In this document: positions 25,873 to 35,167 of the stretch, piece by piece
Layout of the letters: the number at the start of each line of letters is the position of its first letter
How positions within the stretch are numbered: the stretch's first letter is position 1
Origin: CALZIK01 sp945787635
GTDB lineage: Bacteria > Acidobacteriota > Thermoanaerobaculia > Multivoradales > JAHEKO01
Direction: 5' to 3'
Assembly (NCBI GenBank): GCA_947259725.1
Contig: CAMYNM010000007.1
Location: forward strand, 1 to 64,000
DNA length: 64,000 nt
Program-made: the position numbers and the translations under genes
The notes under the pieces: model-generated
Database searches by the model: none
What the model was told of the DNA's origin: nothing
Seen by the model: the letters and a program-made list of their open reading frames with translations, nothing else

Positions 25873-26772
25873 CTAACCGGCTCGGGGCGGGTCCGCGAGC
25901 GGAGCCGTCAGTGCCGACAGGGCTCCGCGAGCGCGCGAGAGAGGACTTCGCCGCCTTCCGATCAAGTGCCCCAGAGCCGCCGGCGCCAGGACGCCGAATT
26001 GGGCCGCAAAGAAAAGGGCTTGACGCCCGAGCGAGGCGTGGCGGCGCAGCAGCAACCCGGCAGAGCGGCCGGCCTCACGACCGCGAGCGGGTCGGTCGGG
26101 AGCCTGGCGCACCGCCATCCGCCAGGCCGCGGCCCGATGGCAATAGTGAGTGCCGAACCCCGCGGCGCGAGCCCGCAGGCACCAGTCGGCATCCTCGAAG
26201 TGCGTGAGCTGTGGATCGAGCAAGCCGACTTCGCGGACGACGTCGAGATTCACCAACATCGCCGCGCTGCTGACGCAATCGACCTCGCCATCCAGGTCGA
26301 ACTGACCCCGATCCACATCGTCATAACCGCGCCAGGCAACCGGAAACCGGCCGGCCTGGAGAGTTCCGCCGGCGGACAGCAACCTCTCCCGGTCCCAGAA
26401 GAGGTGGAGCTTGGGACCCACCGCGGCCACCGACTCAGCGGTTTCGGCCTTCGCCACCAGCTCACCGAGCATCGACGGCTCGGGCTCGACGTCGTTGTGC
26501 ATGAGAAGCGCGTACTTCCAGTTCCCCTTGAGGGCCCGTCGCAGGCCGACGTTGAAGCCCCCGGCGACACCCAGATTGACCTCGCTCGAGAGGAGTTCCG
26601 CGTTCGGGAATCGATCTCGAAGCTCAGACGCCGTGGTGTCGCTCGACCCGTTGTCGACCACCATCGTGTGCCGGTGCCCGTACTCGAGCGATGCGATCGA
26701 CAGAAGCGCTTCGCGAGCCAGCTCGAAGCCATCGAACGTCAGGACGACGATGGCTACAGGAGGTTGTTTCAT
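25873..26772 (-). CDS. Family 2 glycosyltransferase
   Basis: From ATG 26772 the protein has 299 residues (the open frame extends to 26850). A GT-A core shows VAIVVLTFDG, VVDNGSSDTT and LGVAGGFNVGLRRAL near residues 70-84. The metal-site candidate is LLMHNDVEP and the acceptor-side element is FEDADWCLRARAAGFG. The subtype resembles rhamnosyl- or other O-antigen transferases. It is followed by a sugar O-acyltransferase 10 bases later, so the two are probably one operon, and it diverges from the GT-C gene at 26838. Confidence 0.85.
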   Translation of the reverse strand: MKQPPVAIVVLTFDGFELAREALLSIASLEYGHRHTMVVDNGSSDTTASELRDRFPNAELLSSEVNLGVAGGFNVGLRRALKGNWKYALLMHNDVEPEPSMLGELVAKAETAESVAAVGPKLHLFWDRERLLSAGGTLQAGRFPVAWRGYDDVDRGQFDLDGEVDCVSSAAMLVNLDVVREVGLLDPQLTHFEDADWCLRARAAGFGTHYCHRAAAWRMAVRQAPDRPARGREAGRSAGLLLRRHASLGRQALFFAAQFGVLAPAALGHLIGRRRSPLSRARGALSALTAPLADPPRAG

Positions 26773-26837
26773 CGAGCTGCGCGCCGCCGTCGGACCCGCG
26801 GCGATCGCAAGTTTTGCAGTAAACTCGCCCGACCGCA

Positions 26838-29012
26838 ATGAACCGGGCAACCCAACTCGCCATTCTCGCCGTGGCGTTGTTTCTGTTGCTCTCCACCGGC
26901 ACCGTCGGCAAGCCCGGGCTGCCGCCGACTCTCAAGGCCGACGAGCCGGCGTATCTGGCGATGGCGCTGAGCCTGGTCGAAGACGGTGACCTGCGCTGCA
27001 CCAAGGAGGACTTTCCACGGCTCCTCGACGCCTATCCCTATCTCCCGGTCGAGAACCTCATCCTGATGAGCGACGACGGCTGGCGGACGGTCTATTTCGG
27101 GAAGCCCTTCATCTATTCCTTGTTCGGAGCTCCGTTCGTGGCGGTCTTCGGCGCCAACGGAATGGTGGCCCTGAACGCCCTGCTGTTCGTTTTCATGATC
27201 TGGTGCGGCACCTGGTACCTGAAACGGTGGAACACCGAGCCGATCGCGCTCCTCTACGCGGCGCTTTTCTTCATCCTCAGCCCGGCCTGGGCCTATGTTT
27301 TCTGGCTTCAGCCGGAAATCTTCAACATGGCCTCGGTGACCGCCGCGTTCGCTCTCGTTTTCGGGAGCTTCCAAAATCCCCGCTGGTCGCGTTTCGCCGC
27401 GCCCGCCTCTGGGATCGCCCTGGCGCTCGGCATCTACAACAAACCAGTGCTCCTGGCGTTCGCGCTGCCGCTTCTCTACGCCGTGTGGAGGAGAGCAGGG
27501 GTGCGCAAGGCCGGCGGCTGGCTCATCGCTCTGGTGCTCGCATCGCTCGCGCTCGGCGGAGTGTCACTGGTTCTTACCGGGCATCCGTCGTCGTATTTAG
27601 GTGTCGCCCGCGCCGGAATCAAGGTCGAAGACCCGGAGTCCGCGCAGGCTATTATCGAGACCCTCACCGAGGAGCTGGCCAAGGCCTCCAAGTTCGCCAA
27701 CTCCTGGTCCTGGGTCTTCCGCGCTCCGCCGACCAGTCTCCCCGAGGTTCGGCAAAGCCTCGGCTACTTTTTCTGGGGACGGCACACCGGCTTGCTGATC
27801 TATCTGCCGTTCGCCGTGGTGAGCCTGCTGCTGTTTTTGATTCACCGGCGGCGAGCCGTCGACGGTTGGCTCGCGCTGGCGGCGATGGCGATCATCACCC
27901 TGTTTTTCATCTGCGTTATCCCGCTCAACTGGCACGGCGGCGGCGGCTTCATCGGCAACCGCTACTTCATCATGTGCTATCCCGCGTTTCTCTTTCTGGT
28001 GACCCGGATTCGGCCGGTCTGGCTCGTTCTGCCCGGCACGGCTGCCGCGGGCCTGTTTCTGGGCGCGGTGATCTTCGCGCCGCTCGGCGCTCCAGTACCG
28101 CTTCCCACTCTCCAGGCTCACACCCGCAGCCCTCAGTTCGAGATGCTTCCGCTGGAGCTGTCGCTGCGCAAGACCATTCCGGGATACAGCGTGTTCACCT
28201 ATTCGCACGTTGTCCTCATGGGTCGCAAGGACCTGGTCATGCCGCACCGCAAGCGCGCCGGGCTGCCCTGGCTTCAGGCCCGGGTCCCGATCGCGATCAC
28301 GGTCCTGACGGATCGCCCGATCCAGGGGTTGTTCTTCGAGCTGACCACCTTCAACCCGGTCAATGACGTCGATTTCGAGTTCGCGGGAGAGAGGACGACC
28401 GTCGAGTTCCGGGGTGTGAAGCGCAAAGCCGACACGACTCGGGTGGTCGAGCTCAAGCCTCGCGACGAGCCGCGCCCGTTTCACGAGCAAGGCGCTCTTT
28501 ACTACGTCTACGACCTGACCGTTCGGACCAGCGCGGGCGAGCGCATCTACGACCGGAACATGCCCAGTGAGGTCTTCTTCGGTGGCCTCGGGCTCAAGTT
28601 CCTGGGCCGCCGCGATCAAATCGGCAGGCCGGAGCACTACCGCGTCAAATGGCTCGACGTCGAGGCTCCGGCCGAGGTCCTCGTCGGAGAAACCTTCAAC
28701 GTACCGGTGACCCTGCGCAACACCAGTCAGAGCCCCTTTGTATCCTCCGGCCCGATCCCGGTGAAGATGAGTTATCGCTGGCGCACCGCCGACGGCACCG
28801 ACCTCGGACGGGCCGGCAGACGGTCCGGTTTCCAGCCGCCGCTCGCGCCCGGCGGGGAGCTCGCGACGACGATCGAGGTCGAGGCGCCCGGCGTCGCCGG
28901 TGACTTTCAGCTCGAGCTCGACCTGGTGCGCGAAAATGTCGCCTGGTTCTCGGACGTCGCCAGCGAGTCCAAGACACTCTCGATCCGGGTCCGCCGGCAC
29001 GACAACGGCTAG
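26838..29012 (+). CDS. Large GT-C-like membrane protein with C-terminal Ig-like domain
   Basis: The 724-residue protein has an N-terminal helix, a first periplasmic loop with an acidic motif KADEPAYLAMA (about 33-43) placed like the catalytic Asp of GT-C enzymes, and about 10 further helices to residue 415. The last 300 residues are soluble; the final 110 (from about residue 610, VEAPAEVLVGETFNVPVTL) look like an immunoglobulin-like beta sandwich. It probably transfers a sugar from a polyprenyl-phosphate donor outside the membrane. It faces the sulfatase-like gene in a convergent pair with a 21-base gap. Confidence 0.7.
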   Translation: MNRATQLAILAVALFLLLSTGTVGKPGLPPTLKADEPAYLAMALSLVEDGDLRCTKEDFPRLLDAYPYLPVENLILMSDDGWRTVYFGKPFIYSLFGAPFVAVFGANGMVALNALLFVFMIWCGTWYLKRWNTEPIALLYAALFFILSPAWAYVFWLQPEIFNMASVTAAFALVFGSFQNPRWSRFAAPASGIALALGIYNKPVLLAFALPLLYAVWRRAGVRKAGGWLIALVLASLALGGVSLVLTGHPSSYLGVARAGIKVEDPESAQAIIETLTEELAKASKFANSWSWVFRAPPTSLPEVRQSLGYFFWGRHTGLLIYLPFAVVSLLLFLIHRRRAVDGWLALAAMAIITLFFICVIPLNWHGGGGFIGNRYFIMCYPAFLFLVTRIRPVWLVLPGTAAAGLFLGAVIFAPLGAPVPLPTLQAHTRSPQFEMLPLELSLRKTIPGYSVFTYSHVVLMGRKDLVMPHRKRAGLPWLQARVPIAITVLTDRPIQGLFFELTTFNPVNDVDFEFAGERTTVEFRGVKRKADTTRVVELKPRDEPRPFHEQGALYYVYDLTVRTSAGERIYDRNMPSEVFFGGLGLKFLGRRDQIGRPEHYRVKWLDVEAPAEVLVGETFNVPVTLRNTSQSPFVSSGPIPVKMSYRWRTADGTDLGRAGRRSGFQPPLAPGGELATTIEVEAPGVAGDFQLELDLVRENVAWFSDVASESKTLSIRVRRHDNG

Positions 29013-29033
29013 CAAGCGCGACTGCGCCGGCTC

Positions 29034-30503
29034 TCAGTCCAGGTAACCGAGGGCCTTCAGCTGCTCGCGAGTGGCTTCGTCCATCTCGCCGACATCTCCG
29101 GAGGAGCCAGTGATGGCGTCGAACGGCGTCTCGTACCAGCGGGTCAGGAGCGTCAGCAGGCCTTGCGCCATCTCCGGCATCTCCTCGGCGAGGTTCCGGG
29201 TCTCGCCGGGATCTTCCTCGAGGTCGTAGAGCGCAAATCTCTTGCCCAGCTCGCCCGACATGTGGCGCTGCGCGTTGCCCTCTCTCGAGTCGGCGAACTT
29301 GTAGCGCCGGTTGCGGACGATGCGCTGCCACTTGTCGCGTCGGCCGTAGCCGGCCTCGGAGAACGCGTATATCGGCCGGCTCGCGTCGGGTCGGGCGCCG
29401 CGCAACCGACGAGCCAGAGATGTGCCCTGCATCCACCGGCCACGCTCGAGCTCGAGCCCCGCATACTCTAGGATCGTCGGCGCGAGCCCGATCAGCTCCG
29501 CCGGATCGGTATCGACGGCTGGCTCGATGACACCGGGATAGTGGAAGATCAGCGGCACACGCAGGCAGGTCTGAAAACCATAGCGGCCGTGGTCGAAGTA
29601 GTACTCGTGCTCGGCCAAAGACTCGCCGTGATCGGAAGATACGATGGTGAGAGTGTCTTTCATCAACCCCGACTGCGTGGCGGCAGCGAGAAGCTTGCCG
29701 ATCTCGGCGTCGGCATGGACGATCTCGGCGTCGTATCTGGCCACGTAGAAGGACAGGTCGTTGCGGTCGTCGAGAACCTGACCGTAACCGATCCCGAAGG
29801 TGTCCCGCTTCTCGCGCTCGGGATCGACTCGCATCTCGCGATTGGGCTCGAAATGCTCATCGTTCTGGAAGAGGTCGCGAAACTCCCCGGGCGGCGAGTA
29901 GGGAAAGTGCGGATCGAGGTAGTGCACCCAGAGGAAGAACGGTCGATCGGGCTCGATCTCGGTCAGAAGCTCCCGCGCCAGTGAAGTGACCGCAATCGCG
30001 CCGGTGGTGTCCGCTCCCGGCGCCGGCGGCTGCTCGTTCCAGGACTCGACGTAGCGGTCGAAGCCCTGGTCGAAGTGGAAGTCCGAGCCCACCGCTCCGT
30101 TCGAAACCACGGCCAGCGTCTGATACCCCTCGGATCGCAGCACCTCGGCGAGCATGGTGAAGTTCTCGGGAACCGGAATCCCCACCTTGCGCACGATGCC
30201 GTTGTTCTTGGGATAGGTCGCGGTGAACATGGACGCGAACGACGGACCGGTCTTCGGCCATTGCACAGCGGCCTGATCGAAGCGCATCCCCTCCGCGGCC
30301 AGGCGGTCGAGCACCGGCGACGTCTCACGCGCGTATCCATAGCTCGAGAGGTGATCGGCTCTCAGCGTGTCGATCGTGATGAGAAGGAAGTTGCTGCGAG
30401 CCGGCGTCGACTCTCGTGTACAGCCCAACAGCACGGTGATCGCCAGCGCCGACAACACCCCGACCGCGCGTCTGAAATGGTAGAAACGGCTCTTCACGAC
30501 CAC
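29034..30503 (-). CDS. Sulfatase-fold lipoprotein (alkaline phosphatase superfamily)
   Basis: The N-terminal hydrophobic stretch ends in a lipobox (TVLLGC), so it is probably a lipid-anchored periplasmic enzyme. The fold is shown by LLITIDTLRADHLSSYGY, by VVSNGAVG, and by IVSSDHGESLAEHEYYFDHG. At the nucleophile position it has Thr in KTGPSFASM rather than the Cys or Ser that sulfatase-maturating enzymes convert to formylglycine. It may therefore be a phosphodiester- or phosphate-transferring relative. The start is GTG near 30503 (GGAG 10 bases upstream); the frame is open to 30560. Substrate unknown; a glycan is plausible here. Confidence 0.82.
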   Translation of the reverse strand: MVVKSRFYHFRRAVGVLSALAITVLLGCTRESTPARSNFLLITIDTLRADHLSSYGYARETSPVLDRLAAEGMRFDQAAVQWPKTGPSFASMFTATYPKNNGIVRKVGIPVPENFTMLAEVLRSEGYQTLAVVSNGAVGSDFHFDQGFDRYVESWNEQPPAPGADTTGAIAVTSLARELLTEIEPDRPFFLWVHYLDPHFPYSPPGEFRDLFQNDEHFEPNREMRVDPEREKRDTFGIGYGQVLDDRNDLSFYVARYDAEIVHADAEIGKLLAAATQSGLMKDTLTIVSSDHGESLAEHEYYFDHGRYGFQTCLRVPLIFHYPGVIEPAVDTDPAELIGLAPTILEYAGLELERGRWMQGTSLARRLRGARPDASRPIYAFSEAGYGRRDKWQRIVRNRRYKFADSREGNAQRHMSGELGKRFALYDLEEDPGETRNLAEEMPEMAQGLLTLLTRWYETPFDAITGSSGDVGEMDEATREQLKALGYLD

Positions 30504-30637
30504 GTCATCATATCTCCGCGAGCGCCTCTCGGACTCGAGCCCTATGCTAGAGTTCCGCACGGCCGATGGCCGTTCCGACCTGAGTTCTTGACGCGATCGA
30601 CCGGGGACGCGCCGCGCACCCCAACAGGGTAGAAACC

Positions 30638-31444
30638 ATGTCTCGCCAGAGCCCCGACAAGCTTCCGGTCGTTATCCTCTGCGGTGGCCAGGGCACCCGT
30701 CTGCGCGAGGAAACGGAGCTGCGGCCCAAACCGATGGTCGAGATCGGCGGCATGCCGATTCTCTGGCACATCATGAAGATCTACGGCTTTCACGGCGTGG
30801 AACGCTTCCTTCTCTGCCTGGGCTACAAGGGCTGGGTGATCAAGCAGTACTTCTTGCGCTATCACGAGATGATGCGGGATTTCACCATTTCGATGGATCA
30901 TCCGGAGTCACCGGAGTTTCACAATCACAGAGGCCAGGAACGCTGGCGAGTCACCTGCGCCGAAACCGGCGAGGAAACCGGTACCGGCGGCAGGCTTTGG
31001 CGGGTGCGAGACTACCTGGACGCCGACACGTTCTTCTTTACCTACGGCGATGCGGTCAGCGACGTAGACATCGCCAAGCTGCTCGAATACCACTACGACA
31101 AGGGCCGAATCGCCACCGTGACCGGCGTTCATCCGACCTCCAGATACGGCGAGATGGAAGTCGAAGACGGGGTCGCCCTCGAGTTCAATGAAAAACCGAC
31201 CGTCGCCCAGGGTGTCGTCAGCGGTGGCTTTTTCGTATTCCAGCGTGGAGTCTTCGACTACCTGACCGACGAACCCAGCCTCTTGCTCGAGTTCGAGCCC
31301 CTGCAGGCCCTGGCACGAGACGGACAGCTCGCCGTCTACACCCACGAGGGCTATTGGGAGCCGATGGATACCTACCGTGACTACCTTCATCTCAACCGGA
31401 CCTGGCGGGGCGGCGAGCCGCCGTGGAAGATCTGGCGGGATTGA
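30638..31444 (+). CDS. rfbF: Glucose-1-phosphate cytidylyltransferase
   Basis: RfbF makes CDP-glucose from glucose-1-phosphate and CTP, the substrate of RfbG (22696-23781). The 268 residues include VVILCGGQGTRLREET (about 9-24), LRPKPMVEIGGMPILWHIMK, and the acidic metal motif in FFFTYGDAVSDVDI. The sequence FLLCLGYKGWVIKQYF is typical. It starts at ATG 30638 and ends 7 bases before the convergent pagL-like gene. Confidence 0.95.
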   Translation: MSRQSPDKLPVVILCGGQGTRLREETELRPKPMVEIGGMPILWHIMKIYGFHGVERFLLCLGYKGWVIKQYFLRYHEMMRDFTISMDHPESPEFHNHRGQERWRVTCAETGEETGTGGRLWRVRDYLDADTFFFTYGDAVSDVDIAKLLEYHYDKGRIATVTGVHPTSRYGEMEVEDGVALEFNEKPTVAQGVVSGGFFVFQRGVFDYLTDEPSLLLEFEPLQALARDGQLAVYTHEGYWEPMDTYRDYLHLNRTWRGGEPPWKIWRD

Positions 31445-31451
31445 AGTTTTC

Positions 31452-31961
31452 CTATCGAAAACCTACGGTCAGCACAATCGAGTTGGCGCCCGGATTGAGA
31501 TCGTAGAGCCCGGCGTTGGAAAGGTGGTAGACCATGAGACCGACGCCGAGGTTCGTGCGAAGCCGGTAGGCCAGTTCGAGGCTGCTGCGAAACTCGATCG
31601 CTCCTCCCAGGTCTTTGCCTTCGCCCTCGTCGAAGACACTGATGGCGAAACCGGGGCGAAGCGCCCAGTTGTCGTTCACCTCCCAGGCGAGGGCGGCACC
31701 GGCGTAGACCCACAGCGCTTCGTCGGCTGTGCCGGCAAGCCCGGCCATCAAGTTGAAGCCGTCTTCTCCCAACGGACGCCGCGCCTCCAACCCCAACTCG
31801 GTCGTCTCACCACTCTTGCCGACACCCCAACGACCGGAGTAGGCCAGCCAATCGAGTTCGGTCGCCCCAGCCGGCATCGCCGCAAGCACTGCGATCGCGG
31901 CCACCAGCCCGACACGCGCCGGGGCTCGACGGACGCACTCTGGTCTGCATCCGGACGGCAT
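31452..31961 (-). CDS. PagL-like lipid A 3-O-deacylase (acyloxyacyl hydrolase family)
   Basis: From ATG 31961 the 169-residue protein has a signal peptide (VGLVAAIAVLAAMPAGA) and short amphipathic beta-strands like an eight-stranded outer-membrane barrel. The C-terminal motif MVYHLSNAGLYDLNPGANS has the His-x-Ser pair of the catalytic site. Where the P. aeruginosa enzyme has a Glu shortly afterwards, this protein shows Asn or Asp instead (by eye), so activity should be regarded as uncertain. PagL removes the 3-O acyl chain of lipid A. It is convergent with rfbF and divergent from the mannosidase gene. Confidence 0.8.
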   Translation of the reverse strand: MPSGCRPECVRRAPARVGLVAAIAVLAAMPAGATELDWLAYSGRWGVGKSGETTELGLEARRPLGEDGFNLMAGLAGTADEALWVYAGAALAWEVNDNWALRPGFAISVFDEGEGKDLGGAIEFRSSLELAYRLRTNLGVGLMVYHLSNAGLYDLNPGANSIVLTVGFR

Positions 31962-32002
31962 TCGCGCGATCTTACTGCAAGCCGATCGCCGCGGAGTTGC
32001 GC

Positions 32003-35000
32003 ATGACCGAGACGCCAAAACCACGCCTCTACGTGGTCGCGACCTCGCACCTCGACACTCAATGGCGGTGGACGATCCAGACGACCATACGCCACTTCCT
32101 GCGGCGGACCCTTCAGGACAACTTCAAGAGGTTCGAAGAGTTCCCCCACTACGTTCTGAGCTTCGAAGGGGCTTTTCGCTATCGACTGATCGAAGAGTAC
32201 TATCCGCACGAGTTCCTGAAGCTGCAAGCCTATGTTCGGCGACGTCGGTGGCACCCGGCCGGCGCCATGCTGGATGCGCCTGACACCATCCTGCCGGCGC
32301 CGGAATCGCTGATCCGCCACGTTCTCTACGGCAACGCCTACTTCGAGCGCCAGTTCGGCCGGCGCAGCGCCGACCTCTTTTTACCTGACTGCTTCGGCTT
32401 TCCCTGGAGCCTGCCGACGATCGCCGCCCACTGCGGCCTCGTGGGCTTTTCGAGCCAGAAGCTGATCAAGTGGATCGGCCCGTCGGTTCTGCCCTTCGAT
32501 CTCGGTCTCTGGGAGGGCCCCGATGGCTCGCGTCTGGTCACCGCCCTCAACCCGGGTGGCTACGGCGAAACCCTCCGGGAAGATCTCTCGAGGTCGGCGA
32601 CCTGGGGGCGACGACTGGGTGCGCTGGCGCGCGAGAACGGGCTCGCGCTCGGCTACAAGTACTTCGGCGTCGGAGACCGCGGTGGTGCTCCCGACCCGAC
32701 CACCCTCGATTGGCTCGAACGGAGCTTGGAGCGTGCCGGCGACATCGATGTCGTTCATGCTGGATCCGATCAGATCTTCCACGACCTTGCGCCTGAAGAC
32801 CGGGATCGTCTTCCGGTGCACCGAGGCGAGTTGCTCCTGCCTACCCATGGAACCGGTTGTTGGACATCGCAGGCGGTGCTGAAGAAGTGGAACCGAAACT
32901 GCGAAGTTCTGGCCGGCGCGGCGGAGACGGCCGCGCTGGCGGCCGACTGGCTGGGCGCTCAAAGCTACCCACGGGAGGAGATCGGCGGCGAGTGGGCGCG
33001 GTTCCTATGGCACCAGATGCACGACGATTTGACCGGCACCAGCTCGCCCGAAGCGTACCGGTTCTCCTGGAACGATCTGGCGCTGGCCCAGAATCGTCTC
33101 TCGAGCCTGCTCGAGTCGTCCGTTCGCGCCGTCTGCCGAGGGCTCGACACCGCCACTGAAGGCATTCCCCTGATGGTTTTCAACAGCCTCGGGCGCGAGC
33201 GAGAGGACCTGGTCGACGCCTGGGTGGATCTGGACGCCGAGTCGCCGGCCGCGGTGCGAGTCTTCGGACCGGCCGGCGACGAGGTGCCGAGTCAAGTGCT
33301 GAACCGCGCCGGCTCTCGAGTGCGCGTTCTCTTTTCTGCACGAGTGCCTTCGGCGGGCTTCGCGGTCTACGAGGTCCGCGGCGCTGCGACGGCGCCTGAG
33401 CCAAGCTCCGAGCTCACCGTCGAGACGGGCGGGCTCGAGAACTCGAGATACCGGGTCGAGGTCGCCCGCTCCGGCGCGATCGAACGCCTGTACGACAAGC
33501 GGCTCGGCCGCGAGCTCCTCGCCGGGTCCATGGATCTCGTGCTGTTGCCCGATCGTTCCTCGCGATGGCCGGCGTGGGAGCTGCGCTACGAAGATCTGTG
33601 TGCCGAGGAGACAAGCCTTCCGGGCCCAGCAGAAATCCGCGCGGCCGAGGTGGGGCCCGTCCGGGTGACTCTCGAGATCACCCGGAAGGCGGGCCGGTCT
33701 ACCCTCCGGCAACGACTCTCCCTCGCCAGCGGAGAACCCGGCGACCGATTCGAGATCACCAACGACATCGACTGGGAGAGTCCGGGTTCTCTTTTGAAGG
33801 CCCGGTTTCCGTTCGCGATCGACGAACCGACGGCGACCTACGACATGGGTCTTGGAGCCATCGAGCGCGGTGTCAACCGGCCCGAGCAGCACGAAGTACC
33901 CGGCCACGAGTGGGCCGATCTGTCCGGAGAGGGTTGGGGGGTCTCGGTCCTGAGCCGGGACCGCTACGGCTGGGACCGGCCGGAAGCCGGCGTGTTGCGG
34001 CTGAGTCTCCTGCGCTCGCCCAAGGCGCTACGCCGCTTCGCCCACCAGGCGGTGCAGGACTATGGCCGGCACCGCACCGCCTACGCGGTGTCCGGTCACG
34101 CCGACAGGCCCGGGGCCCTGACCGCGGCTCTGGCGTCCGGATTCAACCGGCCTCTGCTTTCGTTCCAGGCCGGTCGTCACCGCGGCCCGCTCGGCAGGGA
34201 GTTTTCTCTTCTCACGCTCGGGAGCGATGGCGCGGAACTCATGGCCCTCAAGAAGGCCGAGACGACCCAAGACTGGCTGGTGCGGATCCGGGAGATCGGC
34301 GGGCGCGATTCGGGCCCGGTGAGGTTGTCCGCCGCGGCGCCCCTTGCGGGAGCCTCAGAGGTAGACGGCTGCGAGCGCGCCGCGAGACCCCTCGCAATCG
34401 AAGGCGGCGGGCTGGTCGTGGATCTGCCGCGCCATGCGCCTCGGAGCTACCTGCTTTCACCACAAGCGCCATCCGCACCGCTACCGGCCCTGGAATCGGC
34501 GCCGGTGGGCCTCGATTTCGATGTCGTCGGGACCAGCCTGCACGGCTTCGCCGGCGCGGACCTGGACGGTCGCGGCCGCTCCATCCCGGGCGAGCTCTTT
34601 CCGACTCGGGTGCGCTCCGGTGGACTCACTTTCGAGCTCGGTCCGGTGCATCCCGGAGCGCCAAATGCGACCGCCTGCCGGGGCCAGCAGCTGTCGTTAC
34701 CCGACGGGGTCTTCGACCGACTGCACATCCTCGCGACGTCCACCGCCTCGGGTGGCACCTGCGGCTCGTTCGTCTGGCGGGTCGGCCCCGAATGCGGAGC
34801 TCACGAGATCCGCGTACCGTACTACTCCGGTTTCGTCGGGCAGTGGAAGACCTTCTCGAGCCGGCTGGCGTTCATCTTCAAGCGATGGAAGCCCGGCTAT
34901 CTCGAGCGCACGCCGGTCGCCTGGGTCGCGAGCCACCGGCACGATCGCAAGGTACGCGACGAGGTTTATACCTACTGCTACTTGTTTCTCTTCGAGCTGC

Positions 35001-35122
35001 CGATTCCACCCGGCGCCCGCGAGATCGCTCTTCCCGACGAGCCGTCGATCAAGATCTTCAGCGCGATGGCCTCGAACGCGGGCCGCTACCCGTTGCGAGC
35101 CGCGGCGGATCTGTACGAGTAG
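32003..35122 (+). CDS. GH38-type alpha-mannosidase
   Basis: The 1039-residue protein has the zinc-site SHLDTQW (His16, Asp18) and the nucleophile segment LFLPDCFGFPWSLP (Asp about 129), then RFLWHQMHDDLTG, the expected GH38 order. A middle and a long beta-rich C-terminal domain complete the usual length. No signal peptide is evident, so it may act in the cytoplasm. I chose ATG 32003 (GGAG 6 bases upstream) over TTG 31997. Function on mannosides is inferred from family; its place beside LPS-modifying genes may be coincidental. A hairpin follows the stop. Confidence 0.92.
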   Translation: MTETPKPRLYVVATSHLDTQWRWTIQTTIRHFLRRTLQDNFKRFEEFPHYVLSFEGAFRYRLIEEYYPHEFLKLQAYVRRRRWHPAGAMLDAPDTILPAPESLIRHVLYGNAYFERQFGRRSADLFLPDCFGFPWSLPTIAAHCGLVGFSSQKLIKWIGPSVLPFDLGLWEGPDGSRLVTALNPGGYGETLREDLSRSATWGRRLGALARENGLALGYKYFGVGDRGGAPDPTTLDWLERSLERAGDIDVVHAGSDQIFHDLAPEDRDRLPVHRGELLLPTHGTGCWTSQAVLKKWNRNCEVLAGAAETAALAADWLGAQSYPREEIGGEWARFLWHQMHDDLTGTSSPEAYRFSWNDLALAQNRLSSLLESSVRAVCRGLDTATEGIPLMVFNSLGREREDLVDAWVDLDAESPAAVRVFGPAGDEVPSQVLNRAGSRVRVLFSARVPSAGFAVYEVRGAATAPEPSSELTVETGGLENSRYRVEVARSGAIERLYDKRLGRELLAGSMDLVLLPDRSSRWPAWELRYEDLCAEETSLPGPAEIRAAEVGPVRVTLEITRKAGRSTLRQRLSLASGEPGDRFEITNDIDWESPGSLLKARFPFAIDEPTATYDMGLGAIERGVNRPEQHEVPGHEWADLSGEGWGVSVLSRDRYGWDRPEAGVLRLSLLRSPKALRRFAHQAVQDYGRHRTAYAVSGHADRPGALTAALASGFNRPLLSFQAGRHRGPLGREFSLLTLGSDGAELMALKKAETTQDWLVRIREIGGRDSGPVRLSAAAPLAGASEVDGCERAARPLAIEGGGLVVDLPRHAPRSYLLSPQAPSAPLPALESAPVGLDFDVVGTSLHGFAGADLDGRGRSIPGELFPTRVRSGGLTFELGPVHPGAPNATACRGQQLSLPDGVFDRLHILATSTASGGTCGSFVWRVGPECGAHEIRVPYYSGFVGQWKTFSSRLAFIFKRWKPGYLERTPVAWVASHRHDRKVRDEVYTYCYLFLFELPIPPGAREIALPDEPSIKIFSAMASNAGRYPLRAAADLYE

Positions 35123-35129
35123 CGCAGAC

Positions 35130-35149
35130 GGTCGACAGCGACGTCGACC
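35130..35149. terminator. Hairpin between convergent genes
   Basis: A 7-bp perfect stem GGTCGAC/GTCGACC encloses a 6-base loop in the 45-base gap between the mannosidase and WaaE-like genes. No T-run follows, so termination is a guess from position. Confidence 0.4.
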
Positions 35150-35167
35150 ACTACACCTCATTCTCCG

